Shown: in pieces, positions 13,121 through 26,940 of the stretch | Layout of the letters: the number at the start of each line of letters is the position of its first letter | How positions within the stretch are numbered: position 1 is the first letter of the stretch | NCBI RefSeq assembly: GCF_051401765.1 | Contig: NW_027480543.1 | Coordinates: 1 to 64,000, forward strand | DNA: 64,000 bases | DNA from: Calliopsis andreniformis | Lineage: Eukaryota > Arthropoda > Insecta > Hymenoptera > Andrenidae | Direction: 5' to 3' | The notes under the pieces: generated by a model | Told to the model about the DNA's origin: nothing | Database searches by the model: none | The model's input: only the letters and a program-made list of their open reading frames with translations | Position numbers and translations under genes: made by a program

Positions 13121-13287
13121 GGACTAAGGATTGACGATTGAGTATTGAAGATTGAGGATTGATGACTGAGGATTGACGACTGAGGATTGAGGATTGAGGA
13201 TTGAGGACTAAGGATTGACGATTGAGTATTGAAGATTGAGGATTGATGACTGAGGATTGACGACTGAGGATTGAGGATGTAGGATTG
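13121..13287. repeat. 84-bp tandem duplication
   Basis: The string beginning GACTAAGGATTGACGATT starts at 13122 and again 84 bp (12 heptamers) later. The same duplicated pair exists at 20471/20555 and at 25376/25460, each time between a class A1 and a class A2 module. The pair is therefore an inherited mark of this block and did not arise three times. Confidence 0.85.
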
Positions 13288-14280
13288 ATGATTGAAGATT
13301 GAGTATTGAGGATTGAATATTGAGGATTGAGGATTGAGGATTGAGAACTGAGGATTGAGGATTGAGGACTGAAGATTGAGTATTGAGGATTGAAGGTTGA
13401 GGATTGTGGATTGAGGATTGAGGATTGAGGATTGAATATTGAGGATTGGGGACTGAGTGTTGAGGGTTGAGTGATGAGAATTGATGTTTCTGTATAGAGA
13501 TTTGAAGATTGCAGATTGAGTATTGGGCATTGAGAACTGTGAATTGATGATATTCTATGGAGGATTGAGGATTGACAACTGATTGTTGAGGCCTGAGGCC
13601 TGAAGATTGAGGATTCAGGATTGAGGATTCAGGATTGAGGTTTGAGGACTGAGGATTGAGGATTGAGGATTGAGTATTGAGGATTGAGGGTTGATGATTG
13701 AGGGTTGTGTATTGAGGACGAGGACTGAGGGTTGAGTATTGATACTTGAGGTCTGAGGAATGAGGATTGTGGATTGCGAATTGAGGACCGAGGTTTGAAG
13801 ATTGAGGATTGGGTATTGAGGATTGAAGAATGAGGATTGAGGATTGAGGATTGAGGATTGGGGATTGAAGTTTCAGTATTGAGGATTAAAGATTGAGGAT
13901 GGAGGATTGAGGATTGAGGATTGAAGATTGAGGATTGAGGATTGAGGGTTGAGGATTGAGGATTGAGGATTGAGGATTGAGGATTGAGGATTGAGGATTG
14001 AGGATTGAGGATTGAGGATTGAGGATTGTCGATTCAAGATTGAATATTGATGATTGAAGATTGAGGATTGAGGATTGAGGATTGAGGATTGATGATTGAA
14101 GATTGAGTATTGAGGATTGAATATTGAGGATTGAGTATTGAGGATTGAGGATTGAGGATTGAGGATTGAGGATTGAGGATTGAGGATTGAGGATTGAGGA
14201 TTGAAGATTGAGTATTGAGGATTGAAGACTGAGGATTGAGGATTGAGGATTGAGGGTTGAGGATTGAGGATTGAGTATTG
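13288..14280. repeat. Heptamer block with class A2 module
   Basis: Diverged heptamers containing a class A2 module (core 13549). The spacing from the preceding class A1 module (12221) is 1,328 bp, the same as at 19570-20898 and 24475-25803. The right half (about 13,900-14,230) is rich in perfect units. No other feature is visible. Confidence 0.8.
13449..13608. repeat. Module A, class A2 (5 copies)
   Basis: Marked by TATTGGG followed by TATTGAGAACTGTG (CATTGAGAACTGTG in the first copy) before the core, and CTATGG after it. Cores lie at 13549, 20898, 25803, 31223 and 33256. Three of the five sit exactly 1,328 bp downstream of a class A1 module. Confidence 0.83.
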
Positions 14281-16431
14281 AACCATGAGAATTCTGGATA
14301 TTCTATTGAGTATTGAGAATTGATGACAGATGGTTGAGTATTGAGGATTGATGGCTGAGGGTTGTGTGTTGAGTATTGAGGATTGAGGATTGAGGATTGA
14401 GTATAGAGGATTGAGGATTGAAGATTGAGTATTGATGATTGAATATTGAGGATTGAGGATTGAGGTTTGAGGATTGAGGACGAGGTCTGACCGTTGAGGA
14501 TTGATGATTGAGGGTTGAGGGTTGAGGATTGAGGATTGAGGATAGAGTATTGAGGATTGAGGATTGAAGATTGAGGATTGAAGATTGAGTATTGAGGATT
14601 GAAGATAGAGGATTGAGGATTGAGGTTTGAGATTGAGTATTGAGGATTGACGCTTGAGGATTGAGGATGGAGGATGGAGGATGAGGACGGACGGTTGAGG
14701 ATTGAGGTTTGAGGATTGAGGATTGAGGACTCTGGATTGAGGATTGAGGATTGAGCATTGAAGATTGGACATTGAGGACTGGGGATTGAGGACCTAGGAT
14801 TGGAGATTGATTATTGAGGATTGAAGATTGAGGATTGAGGATTGAGGATTGAGAATTGAGAATTGAGTATGAGGACTGAGGGTTGAGGATTGAGGTTTGA
14901 GGAATGAGGATTGAGGGTTGAGGATTGAGGATTGAGGATTGAGGATTGAGGATTGAGTATTGAAGATTGAGTATTCATGCCTGAGGATTGAGGATTGAGG
15001 ATTGAGGATTGATGATTGAGGATTGAAGATTGATTATTGATGATTGAAGATTGAGGATTGAGGATTGAGGGTTGAGGATTGAGGACGAGGACTGACGGTT
15101 GAGGATTGAGGTTTGAGGATTGAGGGTTGAGGATTGAGGACTGAGGCTGAGGATTGAGGATTGAGCATAGAGGATTGAAGACTGAGAACTGCCGATTGAG
15201 GATTGAAGATTGAGGATTAAGGATTGAGGATTGTGGATTGAGGATCTAGGATTGGAGATTGATTATTGGGGATTGAAGATTGAGGATTGAGGACTTAGGA
15301 TTGAGAAATGAGAATTGAGGATGAGGACTGAGGGTTGAGGATTGAGGTATGAGGAACTAGGATTGAGGATTGAGGATTGAGGACTGAGGATAGAGGATTG
15401 AGGATTGAGAATTGAGAATAGGGAATTGAGGATGAGGACTGAGGGTTTAGGATTGAGGTTTGAGGGTTGAGGATTGAGGGCTGAGGATTGAGTTTTGAGG
15501 ATTGAGGATTGAGGATAGAGTATTGAGGATTGAGGATTGAGGATTGAGGATTCAAGATTGAGTATTGAGGATTGAAGATATAGGATTGAGGGTTGAGGGT
15601 TGAGGATTGAGTATTGAGGATTGACGCTTGAGGATTGAGGGTTGAGGATGTAGGATAGAAGAGAGAGGACTGAGTGTTGAGGGTTGAGTGTTGAGAACTG
15701 ATGCTTGAGGTTTGAGATTTGATTATTGAATATTCTGGATTGAGTATTGAACCATGAGTATTCAGGATGTTCTATTGAGTATTGAGAATTGAGGACTGAT
15801 GGTTGAATATTGAGGATTTAAGGTTGAGGGTTGAGTGTTGAATATTGAGGATTGAGGATTGAGGATTGAGGATTGATGATTGAGGATTGAAGATTGATTA
15901 TTGATGATTGAATATTGAGGATTGAGGATTATGGATTGAAGATTGAGTATTGAGGATTGAAGATTGAGTATTGAGGATTGAGGATTGAGGATGGAGGATG
16001 GAGGATGAGGACGGACGGTTGAGGATTGAGGTTTGATGATTGAGGATTGAGGATTGAGGACTCAGGATTGAGGATTGAGGATTGAGCATTGAGGATTGGA
16101 CATTGAGGACTGGGGATTGAGGATTGAAGATTGAGGATTAAGGATTGAAGATTGGGGATTGAGGACCTAGGATTGGAGATGGATTATTGAGGATTGAAGA
16201 TTGAGGATTGAGGATTGAGGATTGAGAATTGAGAATTGAGTATGAGGACTGAGGGTTGAGGATTGAGGTTTGAGGAATGAGGATTGAGGGTTGAGGATTG
16301 AGGATTGAGGATTGAGGATTGTGGATTGAGTATTGAAGATTGAGTATTGATGCCTGAGGATTGAGGATTGAGGATTGAGGATTGATGATTGAGGATTGAA
16401 GATTGATTATTGATGATTGAAGATTGAGGAT
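14281..16431. repeat. Gamma higher-order repeats, diverged copies (about 1.4-1.5 kb)
   Basis: Module B copies at about 14,282, 15,751 and 17,242 are spaced 1,469 and 1,491 bp. Internal strings such as GACCTAGG (14791, 16164) and GAACTGCCG (15186, 16559) recur at 1,373 bp. Most of the block is also found near 22.1-23.6 kb, offset 7,795 bp and then 7,844 bp; the 49-bp step equals seven heptamers gained or lost between the copies. Confidence 0.8.
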
Positions 16432-17879
16432 TGAGGATTGAGGGTTGAGGATTGAGGACGAGGACTGACGGTTGAGGATTGAGGTTTGAGGATTGAGGGT
16501 TGAGGATTGAGGACTGAGGCAGAGGATTGAGGATTGAGCATAGAGGATTGAAGACTGAGAACTGCCGATTGAGGATTGAAGATTGAGGATTAAGGATTGA
16601 GGATTGTGGATTGAGGATCTAGGATTGGAGATTGATTATTGGGGATTGAAGATTGAGGATTGAGGACTGAGGATTGAGAAATGAGAATTGAGGGTGAGGA
16701 CTGAGGGTTGAGGATTGAGGTATGAGGAACTAGGATTGAGGATTGAGGATTGAGGACTGAGGATAGAGGATTGAGGATTGAGAATTGAGAATAGAGAATT
16801 GAGGATGAGGACTGAGGGTTGAGGATTGAGGATTGAGCATTGAGGATTGAAGATTGAGGACTGGGGATTGAGGATTGAGGATTGAGTATCAAGGATTGAG
16901 GATTGGGGATTGAGGATGTAGGATTGGAGATTGATTATTGAGGATTGAAGGTTGAGGATTGAGGATTGAGGATTGAGAATTGAGAATTGAGTATGAGGAC
17001 TGAGGGTTGAGGATTGAGGTTTGAGGAATGAGGATTCAGGGTTGAGGATTGAGGATTGAGGATTGAGGATTGAGGATTGAGGATTGAGGTTTGAGGATTG
17101 AGTATTGAGGATTGACGCTTGAGGATTGAGGGTTGAGGATGTAGGATAGAAGAGAGAGGACTGAGTGTTGAGGATTGAGTGTTGAGAATTGATGCTTGAG
17201 GTTTGAGATTTGATTATTGAGTATTCTGGATTGAGTATTGAACCATGAGTATTCAGGATGTTCTATTGAGTATTGAGAATTGAGGATTGATGGTTGAATA
17301 TTGAGGATTTATGGTTGTGGGTTGAGTGTTGAATATTGAGGATTGAGGATTGAGGATTGAGGATTGATGATTGAGGATTGAAGATTGATTATTGATGATT
17401 GAATATTGAGGATTGAGGATTGAGGGTTGACGATTGAGGACGAGGACTGACGGTTGAGGATTGAGGTTTGAGGATTGAGGATTGAGGATTGAGGACTGAG
17501 GCTTGAGGATTGAGGGTTGAGCATTGAGGATTGACGATTGATGGCTGGCGATTGAGGATTTAAGATTGAGCATTAAGGATTGAGGATTGGGGATGGAGGA
17601 TGTAGGATTGGAGATTGATTATAGAGGATTGGAGATTGAGGATTGAGGATCGAGGATTGAGGATTGAGAATTGAGAATTGAGGATGAAGACTGAGGGTTG
17701 AGGATTGAGGGTGAGGACTGAGGGTTGAGGATTGAGGTTTGAGGAACGAGGATTAAGGATTGAGGACTAAGGATTGACGATTGAGTATTGAAGATTGAGG
17801 ATTGATGACTGAGGATTGAGGACTGAGGATTGGGGATAGAGGATTGATGATTGAAGATTGAGTATTGAGGATTCAATAT
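16432..17879. repeat. Gamma higher-order repeat, tandem copy a (1,448 bp)
   Basis: Recurs immediately to the right at exactly 1,448 bp: GAACTGCCG 16559 and 18007, module B ACCATG 17242 and 18690. I noticed no base difference between the two copies in the stretches I compared, which makes this one of the youngest duplications in the window. It has module B and no module A. Confidence 0.92.
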
Positions 17880-19327
17880 TGAGGATTGAGGGTTGAGGAT
17901 TGAGGACGAGGACTGACGGTTGAGGATTGAGGTTTGAGGATTGAGGGTTGAGGATTGAGGACTGAGGCAGAGGATTGAGGATTGAGCATAGAGGATTGAA
18001 GACTGAGAACTGCCGATTGAGGATTGAAGATTGAGGATTAAGGATTGAGGATTGTGGATTGAGGATCTAGGATTGGAGATTGATTATTGGGGATTGAAGA
18101 TTGAGGATTGAGGACTGAGGATTGAGAAATGAGAATTGAGGGTGAGGACTGAGGGTTGAGGATTGAGGTATGAGGAACTAGGATTGAGGATTGAGGATTG
18201 AGGACTGAGGATAGAGGATTGAGGATTGAGAATTGAGAATAGAGAATTGAGGATGAGGACTGAGGGTTGAGGATTGAGGATTGAGCATTGAGGATTGAAG
18301 ATTGAGGACTGGGGATTGAGGATTGAGGATTGAGTATCAAGGATTGAGGATTGGGGATTGAGGATGTAGGATTGGAGATTGATTATTGAGGATTGAAGGT
18401 TGAGGATTGAGGATTGAGGATTGAGAATTGAGAATTGAGTATGAGGACTGAGGGTTGAGGATTGAGGTTTGAGGAATGAGGATTCAGGGTTGAGGATTGA
18501 GGATTGAGGATTGAGGATTGAGGATTGAGGATTGAGGTTTGAGGATTGAGTATTGAGGATTGACGCTTGAGGATTGAGGGTTGAGGATGTAGGATAGAAG
18601 AGAGAGGACTGAGTGTTGAGGATTGAGTGTTGAGAATTGATGCTTGAGGTTTGAGATTTGATTATTGAGTATTCTGGATTGAGTATTGAACCATGAGTAT
18701 TCAGGATGTTCTATTGAGTATTGAGAATTGAGGATTGATGGTTGAATATTGAGGATTTATGGTTGTGGGTTGAGTGTTGAATATTGAGGATTGAGGATTG
18801 AGGATTGAGGATTGATGATTGAGGATTGAAGATTGATTATTGATGATTGAATATTGAGGATTGAGGATTGAGGGTTGACGATTGAGGACGAGGACTGACG
18901 GTTGAGGATTGAGGTTTGAGGATTGAGGATTGAGGATTGAGGACTGAGGCTTGAGGATTGAGGGTTGAGCATTGAGGATTGACGATTGATGGCTGGCGAT
19001 TGAGGATTTAAGATTGAGCATTAAGGATTGAGGATTGGGGATGGAGGATGTAGGATTGGAGATTGATTATAGAGGATTGGAGATTGAGGATTGAGGATCG
19101 AGGATTGAGGATTGAGAATTGAGAATTGAGGATGAAGACTGAGGGTTGAGGATTGAGGGTGAGGACTGAGGGTTGAGGATTGAGGTTTGAGGAACGAGGA
19201 TTAAGGATTGAGGACTAAGGATTGACGATTGAGTATTGAAGATTGAGGATTGATGACTGAGGATTGAGGACTGAGGATTGGGGATAGAGGATTGATGATT
19301 GAAGATTGAGTATTGAGGATTCAATAT
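17880..19327. repeat. Gamma higher-order repeat, tandem copy b (1,448 bp)
   Basis: Second member of the near-identical tandem pair. Its right-hand 0.8 kb (from about 18,525) is also the left end of the larger segment that recurs 4,905 bp downstream, so two duplication events overlap here. After about 19,327 the sequence leaves the gamma type and enters a block related to alpha (class A1 module at 19570). Confidence 0.9.
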
Positions 19328-21048
19328 TGAGGATTGAGGATTGAGGATTGAGGATTGAGGATTGAGGTTTGAGGATTGAGGATTGAGGATTGAAGATTGA
19401 GTATTGGGGATTGAAGGTTGAGGATTGTGGATTGAGGTTTGAGGATTGAGGAGTGAATATTGAGGATTGGGGACAGAGTGTTGGGTGTTGAGTGATGAGA
19501 ATTGATGTTTGTGGATAGAGATTTGAAGATTGCAGATTGAGTATTGAGTATTGAAAACTGTGAATTGATGATATTCTTTGGAGGATTGAGGATTGACAAC
19601 TGATTGTGGAGGACTGAGGTCTGAAGATTGAGGATTCAGGATGGAGGATTCAGGATAGAGGTTTGAGGACTGAGGATTGAGGATTGAGGATTGAGGATTG
19701 AGGATTGAGGATTGAGGATTGAGGATTGAGGACTGAGGATTGAAGATTAAGGATTGGGTATAGAGGATTGAACATTGAGGATTGTGGATTGCGAGTTAAA
19801 GGTTGAGGATTGAGGATTGAGAATTGAGGATTGAGGATTGAGTATTGAAGATTGAGTATTGATGCCTGAGGATTGAGGATTGAGGATTGAGGATTGGTGA
19901 TTGAAGATTGAGTATTGAGGATTGAAGATTGAGGATTGAGGATTGAGGATTGGGTATTGAGGATTGAAGGTTGAGGATTCAGGATTGAGGATTGAGTATT
20001 GAGGATTGAGGATTGAGGATTGAGGATTGAAGATTGAGTATTGAGGATTGAAGATAGAGGATTGAGGATTGAGGATTGAGGGTTGAGGATTGAGGATTGA
20101 GCATTGAAGATTGAGGATTGGGGATTGAGGATTGACGATTGAGGATTGAGTATTGAGGATTGAAGATTGAGTATTGATGATTGAATATTGAGGATTGAGG
20201 ATTGAGTGTTGAGGATTGAGGACGAGGACTGACGGTTGAGGATTGAGGATTGAGCATTGGGGATTGAAGATTGATGACTGGGGATTGAGGATTGAAGATT
20301 GAGGATTAAGGATTGAAGATTGGGGATTGAGTATCTTGGATTGGAGATTGATTATGGAGGATTGAAGATTGACTATTGAGGATTGAGGATTGAGAATTGA
20401 GAATTGAGAATGAGGACTGAGAGTTGAGGATTGAGGTTTGAGGAACGAGGATTGAGAATTGAGGATTGAGGACTAAGGATTGACGATTGAGTATTGAAGA
20501 TTGAGGATTGATGACTGAGGATTGACGACTGAGGATTGAGGATTGAGGATTGAGGACTAAGGATTGACGATTGAGTATTGAAGATTGAGGATTGATGACT
20601 GAGGATTGACGACTGAGGGTTGAGGATTGAGGATTGATGATTGAAGATTGAGTATTGAGGATTGAATATTGAGGATTGAGGATTGAGGATTGAGGATTGA
20701 GGATTGAGGATTGAGGATTGAAGATTGAGTATTGAGGATTGAAGTTTGAGGAATGTGGATTGAGGATTGAGGATTGAGGATTGAATATTGAGGATTGGGG
20801 ACTGAGTGTTGAGGGTTGAGTGATGAGAATTGATGTTTCTGTATAGAGATTTGAAGATTGCAGATTGAGTATTGGGTATTGAGAACTGTGAATTGATGAT
20901 ATTCTATGGAGGATTGAGGATTGAGGATTGAATATTGAGGATTGAGGACTGAGTATCTAGGATTGAAAATTGAGGATTGAGGATTGAGGATTGAGGATTG
21001 AGGATGGAGGATGAGGGCTGAGGGTTGAGGATTGAGGTTTGGGTATTG

Positions 21049-21072
21049 AATCCTTAGAATTCAGGATATACT
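21049..21072. repeat. Module B, class B2 (ATCCTTAGAATTCAGG)
   Basis: Three copies, at about 21049, 25954 and 28346, all within the 4,905-bp and 2,392-bp duplications. It continues ATATACTATTG, unlike the other classes. Confidence 0.83.
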
Positions 21073-21443
21073 ATTGAGTATTGAGAATTAAGGATTGATG
21101 GTTGAGAATTGAGGACTGAGGATTGAGGCTTGAAGGTTGAGTACTGAAGATTCAGGATTGAGGTTTGAGGACTGAGGATTGAGGATTGAAGATTGAGGAT
21201 TGAGGATTGAGGGTTGAGGATTGAGGATTGAGGATTGAGGATTGAGGATTGAGGATTGAGGATTGAGGATTGAGGATTGAGGATTGAGGATTGAGGATTG
21301 TCGATTGAAGATTGAATATTGATGATTGAAGATTGAGGATTGAGGATTGAGGATTGAGGATTGATGATTGAAGATTGAGTATTGAGGATTGAATATTGAG
21401 GATTGAGGATTGAGGATTGAGGATTGAGGATTGCAGATTGAGC

Positions 21444-21562
21444 ATTGAGGATTGAGGATTGAGGATTGAGGATTGAGGATTGAGGATTGAGGATTGAGGA
21501 TTGAGGATTGAGGATTGAGGATTGAGGATTGAGGATTGAGGATTGAGGATTGAGGATTGAGG
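21444..21562. repeat. Perfect heptamer run, about 17 units
   Basis: About 119 bp of uninterrupted GAGGATT repeats, bounded by GAGCATT on the left and GAGGACAGAGG on the right. It is the longest perfect run I found. The same run occurs at 26,349-26,467, and a third copy from about 28,741 is broken by one GATGATT unit. Such tracts are natural sites for slippage and unequal exchange. Confidence 0.85.
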
Positions 21563-22035
21563 ACAGAGGATTGACGACTGAGTATTGAAGAATGAGGATT
21601 TATGACTGAGGATTGAAGATTAAGGGTTGAAGATTGGGGATTGAGGATCTAGGATTGGAGATTCATTATTGAGGATTGAAGATTGAGGATTGAGGATTGA
21701 GGATTGAGAATTGAGAATAGAGAATTGAGGATGAGGACTGAGGGTTGAGGATTGAGGTTTGAGGGTTGAGGATTGAGGGCTGAGGATTGAGTTCTGAGGA
21801 TTGAGGATTGAGGATAGAGTATTGAGGATTGAGGATTGGGGATTGAGGACGTAGGGTTGGAGATTGATTATTGAGGATTGAAGGTTGAGGATTGAGGATT
21901 GAGGATTGAGGATTGAGAATTGAGAATTGAGGATGAAGACTGAGGGTTGAGTATTGAGGTTTGAGGAACGAGGATTGAGGATTGAGGATTGAGGACTAAG
22001 GATTGACGATTGAGTATTGAAGATTGAGGATTGAA

Positions 22036-23429
22036 GATTGGGGATTGAGGACCTAGGATTGGAGATTGATTATTGAGGATTGAAGATTGAGGATTGAGGA
22101 TTGAGGATTGAGAATTGAGAATTGAGTATGAGGACTGAGGGTTGAGGATTGAGGTTTGAGGAATGAGGATTGAGGGTTGAGGATTGAGGATTGAGGATTG
22201 AGGATTGAGGATTGAGTATTGAAGATTGAGTATTCATGCCTGAGGATTGAGGATTGAGGATTGAGGATTGATGATTGAGGATTGAAGATTGATTATTGAT
22301 GACTGAGGATTGAGTATTGAGGATTGAGGATTGAGGATAGAGTATTGAGGATTGAGGATTGAAGATTGAGGATTGAAGATTGAGTATTGAGGATTGAAGA
22401 TAGAGGATTGAGGATTGAGGTTTGAGATTGAGTATTGAGGATTGACGCTTGAGGATTGAGGATGGAGGATGGAGGATGAGGACGGACGGTTGAGGATTGA
22501 GGTTTGAGGATTGAGGATTGAGGATTGAGGACTCAGGATTGAGGATTGAGGATTGAGCATTGAGGATTGGACATTGAGGACTGGGGATTGAGGATTGAAG
22601 ATTGAGGATTAAGGATTGAAGATTGGGGATTGAGGACCTAGGATTGGAGATTGATTATTGAGGATTGAAGATTGAGGATTGAGGATTGAGGATTGAGAAT
22701 TGAGAATTGAGTATGAGGACTGAGGGTTGAGGATTGAGGTTTGAGGAATGAGGATTGAGGGTTGAGGATTGAGGATTGAGGATTGAGGATTGAGGATTGA
22801 GTATTGAAGATTGAGTATTCATGCCTGAGGATTGAGGATTGAGGATTGAGGATTGATGATTGAGGATTGAAGATTGATTATTGATGATTGAAGATTGAGG
22901 ATTGAGGATTGAGGGTTGAGGATTGAGGACGAGGACTGACGGTTGAGGATTGAGGTTTGAGGATTGAGGGTTGAGGATTGAGGACTGAGGCTGAGGATTG
23001 CGGATTGAGCATAGAGGATTGAAGACTGAGAACTGCCGATTGAGGATTGAAGATTGAGGATTAAGGATTGAGGGTTGTGGATTGAGGATCTAGGATTGGA
23101 GATTGATTATTGGGGATTGAAGATTGAGGATTGAGGACTTAGGATTGAGAAATGAGAATTGAGGATGAGGACTGAGGGTTGAGGATTGAGGTATGAGGAA
23201 CTAGGATTGAGGATTGAGGATTGAGGACTGAGGATAGAGGATTGAGGATTGAGAATTGAGAATAGAGAATTGAGGATGAGGACTGAGGGTTTAGGATTGA
23301 GGTTTGAGGGTTGAGGATTGAGGGCTGAGGATTGAGTTTTGAGGATTGAGGATTGAGGATAGAGTATTGAGGATTGAGGATTGAGGATTGAGGATTCAAG
23401 ATTGAGTATTGAGGATTGAAGATAGAGGA
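22036..23429. repeat. Gamma-type block between the two 3.5-kb segments
   Basis: Matches the diverged gamma copies at 14.3-15.6 kb (GACCTAGG 14791/22635; 7,844-bp offset). It includes the GAGGATGGAGGATGGAGGATG string and the GAACTGCCG string (about 23,029). Placed between two copies of the 3.5-kb segment, it completes the 4,905-bp repeat period. Confidence 0.82.
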
Positions 23430-26400
23430 TTGAGGATTGAGGTTTGAGGATTGAGTATTGAGGATTGACGCTTGAGGATTGAGGGTTGAGGATGTAGGAT
23501 AGAAGAGAGAGGACTGAGTGTTGAGGATTGAGTGTTGAGAATTGATGCTTGAGGTTTGAGATTTGATTATTGAGTATTCTGGATTGAGTATTGAACCATG
23601 AGTATTCAGGATGTTCTATTGAGTATTGAGAATTGAGGATTGATGGTTGAATATTGAGGATTTATGGTTGTGGGTTGAGTGTTGAATATTGAGGATTGAG
23701 GATTGAGGATTGAGGATTGATGATTGAGGATTGAAGATTGATTATTGATGATTGAATATTGAGGATTGAGGATTGAGGGTTGAGGATTGAGGACGAGGAC
23801 TGACGGTTGAGGATTGAGGTTTGAGGATTGAGGATTGAGGATTGAGGACTGAGGCTTGAGGATTGAGGGTTGAGCATTGAGGATTGACGATTGATGGCTG
23901 GCGATTGAGGATTTAAGATTGAGCATTAAGGATTGAGGATTGGGGATGGAGGATGTAGGATTGGAGATTGATTATAGAGGATTGGAGATTGAGGATTGAG
24001 GATCGAGGATTGAGGATTGAGAATTGAGAATTGAGGATGAAGACTGAGGGTTGAGGATTGAGGTTGAGGACTGAGGGTTGAGGATTGAGGTTTGAGGAAC
24101 GAGGATTAAGGATTGAGGACTAAGGATTGACGATTGAGTATTGAAGATTGAGGATTGATGACTGAGGATTGAGGACTGAGGATTGGGGATTGAGGATTGA
24201 TGATTGAAGATTGAGTATTGAGGATTCAATATTGAGGATTGAGGATTGAGGATTGAGGATTGAGGATTGAGGTTTGAGGATTGAGGATTGAGGATTGAAG
24301 ATTGAGTATTGGGGATTGAAGGTTGAGGATTGTGGATTGAGGTTTGAGGATTGAGGAGTGAATATTGAGGATTGGGGACAGAGTGTTGGGTGTTGAGTGA
24401 TGAGAATTGATGTTTGTGGATAGAGATTTGAAGATTGCAGATTGAGTATTGAGTATTGAAAACTGTGAATTGATGATATTCTTTGGAGGATTGAGGATTG
24501 ACAACTGATTGTGGAGGACTGAGGTCTGAAGATTGAGGATTCAGGATGGAGGATTCAGGATAGAGGTTTGAGGACTGAGGATTGAGGATTGAGGATTGAG
24601 GATTGAGGATTGAGGATTGAGGATTGAGGATTGAGGACTGAGGATTGAAGATTAAGGATTGGGTATAGAGGATTGAACATTGAGGATTGTGGATTGCGAG
24701 TTAAAGGTTGAGGATTGAGGATTGAGAATTGAGGATTGAGGATTGAGTATTGAAGACTGAGTATTGATGCCTGAGGATTGAGGATTGAGGATTGAGGATT
24801 GGTGATTGAAGATTGAGTATTGAGGATTGAAGATTGAGGATTGAGGATTGAGGATTGGGTATTGAGGATTGAAGGTTGAGGATTCAGGATTGAGGATTGA
24901 GTATTGAGGATTGAGGATTGAGGATTGAGGATTGAAGATTGAGTATTGAGGATTGAAGATAGAGGATTGAGGATTGAGGATTGAGGGTTGAGGATTGAGG
25001 ATTGAGCATTGAAGATTGAGGATTGGGGATTGAGGATTGACGATTGAGGATTGAGTATTGAGGATTGAAGATTGAGTATTGATGATTGAATATTGAGGAT
25101 TGAGGATTGAGTGTTGAGGATTGAGGACGAGGACTGACGGTTGAGGATTGAGGATTGAGCATTGGGGATTGAAGATTGATGACTGGGGATTGAGGATTGA
25201 AGATTGAGGATTAAGGATTGAAGATTGGGGATTGAGTATCTTGGATTGGAGATTGATTATGGAGGATTGAAGATTGACTATTGAGGATTGAGGATTGAGA
25301 ATTGAGAATTGAGAATGAGGACTGAGAGTTGAGGATTGAGGTTTGAGGAACGAGGATTGAGAATTGAGGATTGAGGACTAAGGATTGACGATTGAGTATT
25401 GAAGATTGAGGATTGATGACTGAGGATTGACGACTGAGGATTGAGGATTGAGGATTGAGGACTAAGGATTGACGATTGAGTATTGAAGATTGAGGATTGA
25501 TGACTGAGGATTGACGACTGAGGGTTGAGGATTGAGGATTGATGATTGAAGATTGAGTATTGAGGATTGAATATTGAGGATTGAGGATTGAGGATTGAGG
25601 ATTGAGGATTGAGGATTGAGGATTGAAGATTGAGTATTGAGGATTGAAGTTTGAGGAATGTGGATTGAGGATTGAGGATTGAGGATTGAATATTGAGGAT
25701 TGGGGACTGAGTGTTGAGGGTTGAGTGATGAGAATTGATGTTTCTGTATAGAGATTTGAAGATTGCAGATTGAGTATTGGGTATTGAGAACTGTGAATTG
25801 ATGATATTCTATGGAGGATTGAGGATTGAGGATTGAATATTGAGGATTGAGGACTGAGTATCTAGGATTGAAAATTGAGGATTGAGGATTGAGGATTGAG
25901 GATTGAGGATGGAGGATGAGGGCTGAGGGTTGAGGATTGAGGTTTGGGTATTGAATCCTTAGAATTCAGGATATACTATTGAGTATTGAGAATTAAGGAT
26001 TGATGGTTGAGAATTGAGGACTGAGGATTGAGGCTTGAAGGTTGAGTACTGAAGATTCAGGATTGAGGTTTGAGGACTGAGGATTGAGGATTGAAGATTG
26101 AGGATTGAGGATTGAGGGTTGAGGATTGAGGATTGAGGATTGAGGATTGAGGATTGAGGATTGAGGATTGAGGATTGAGGATTGAGGATTGAGGATTGAG
26201 GATTGTCGATTGAAGATTGAATATTGATGATTGAAGATTGAGGATTGAGGATTGAGGATTGAGGATTGATGATTGAAGATTGAGTATTGAGGATTGAATA
26301 TTGAGGATTGAGGATTGAGGATTGAGGATTGAGGATTGCAGATTGAGCATTGAGGATTGAGGATTGAGGATTGAGGATTGAGGATTGAGGATTGAGGATT

Positions 26401-26940
26401 GAGGATTGAGGATTGAGGATTGAGGATTGAGGATTGAGGATTGAGGATTGAGGATTGAGGATTGAGGACAGAGGATTGACGACTGAGTATTGAAGAATGA
26501 GGATTTATGACTGAGGATTGAAGATTAAGGGTTGAAGATTGGGGATTGAGGATCTAGGATTGGAGATTCATTATTGAGGATTGAAGATTGAGGATTGAGG
26601 ATTGAGGATTGAGAATTGAGAATAGAGAATTGAGGATGAGGACTGAGGGTTGAGGATTGAGGTTTGAGGGTTGAGGATTGAGGGCTGAGGATTGAGTTCT
26701 GAGGATTGAGGATTGAGGATAGAGTATTGAGGATTGAGGATTGGGGATTGAGGACGTAGGGTTGGAGATTGATTATTGAGGATTGAAGGTTGAGGATTGA
26801 GGATTGAGGATTGAGGATTGAGAATTGAGAATTGAGGATGAAGACTGAGGGTTGAGTATTGAGGTTTGAGGAACGAGGATTGAGGATTGAGGATTGAGGA
26901 CTAAGGATTGACGATTGAGTATTGAAGATTGAGGATTGAT
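23430..26940. repeat. 3.5-kb segment, copy 2 of the 4,905-bp-period pair
   Basis: Near-identical to 18,525-22,035. Differences I saw are single bases, for example GAAGACT at about 24,750 where copy 1 reads GAAGATT. The match ends near 26,940: copy 1 turns to GAAGATTGGGG while this copy continues GATGACTGAGG. Confidence 0.88.

Larger units (their letters stand above)
18525..22035. repeat. 3.5-kb segment, copy 1 of the 4,905-bp-period pair
   Basis: Landmarks recur 4,905 bp away: module B 18690/23595, module A 19570/24475 and 20898/25803, the CCTTAGAATTC variant 21049/25954, and a long perfect run 21444/26349. The segment joins a gamma end, an alpha-like block with modules A1 and A2, and a uniform heptamer tract. 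The part 19,570-20,898 also matches 12,221-13,549 (offset 7,349). Confidence 0.88.
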
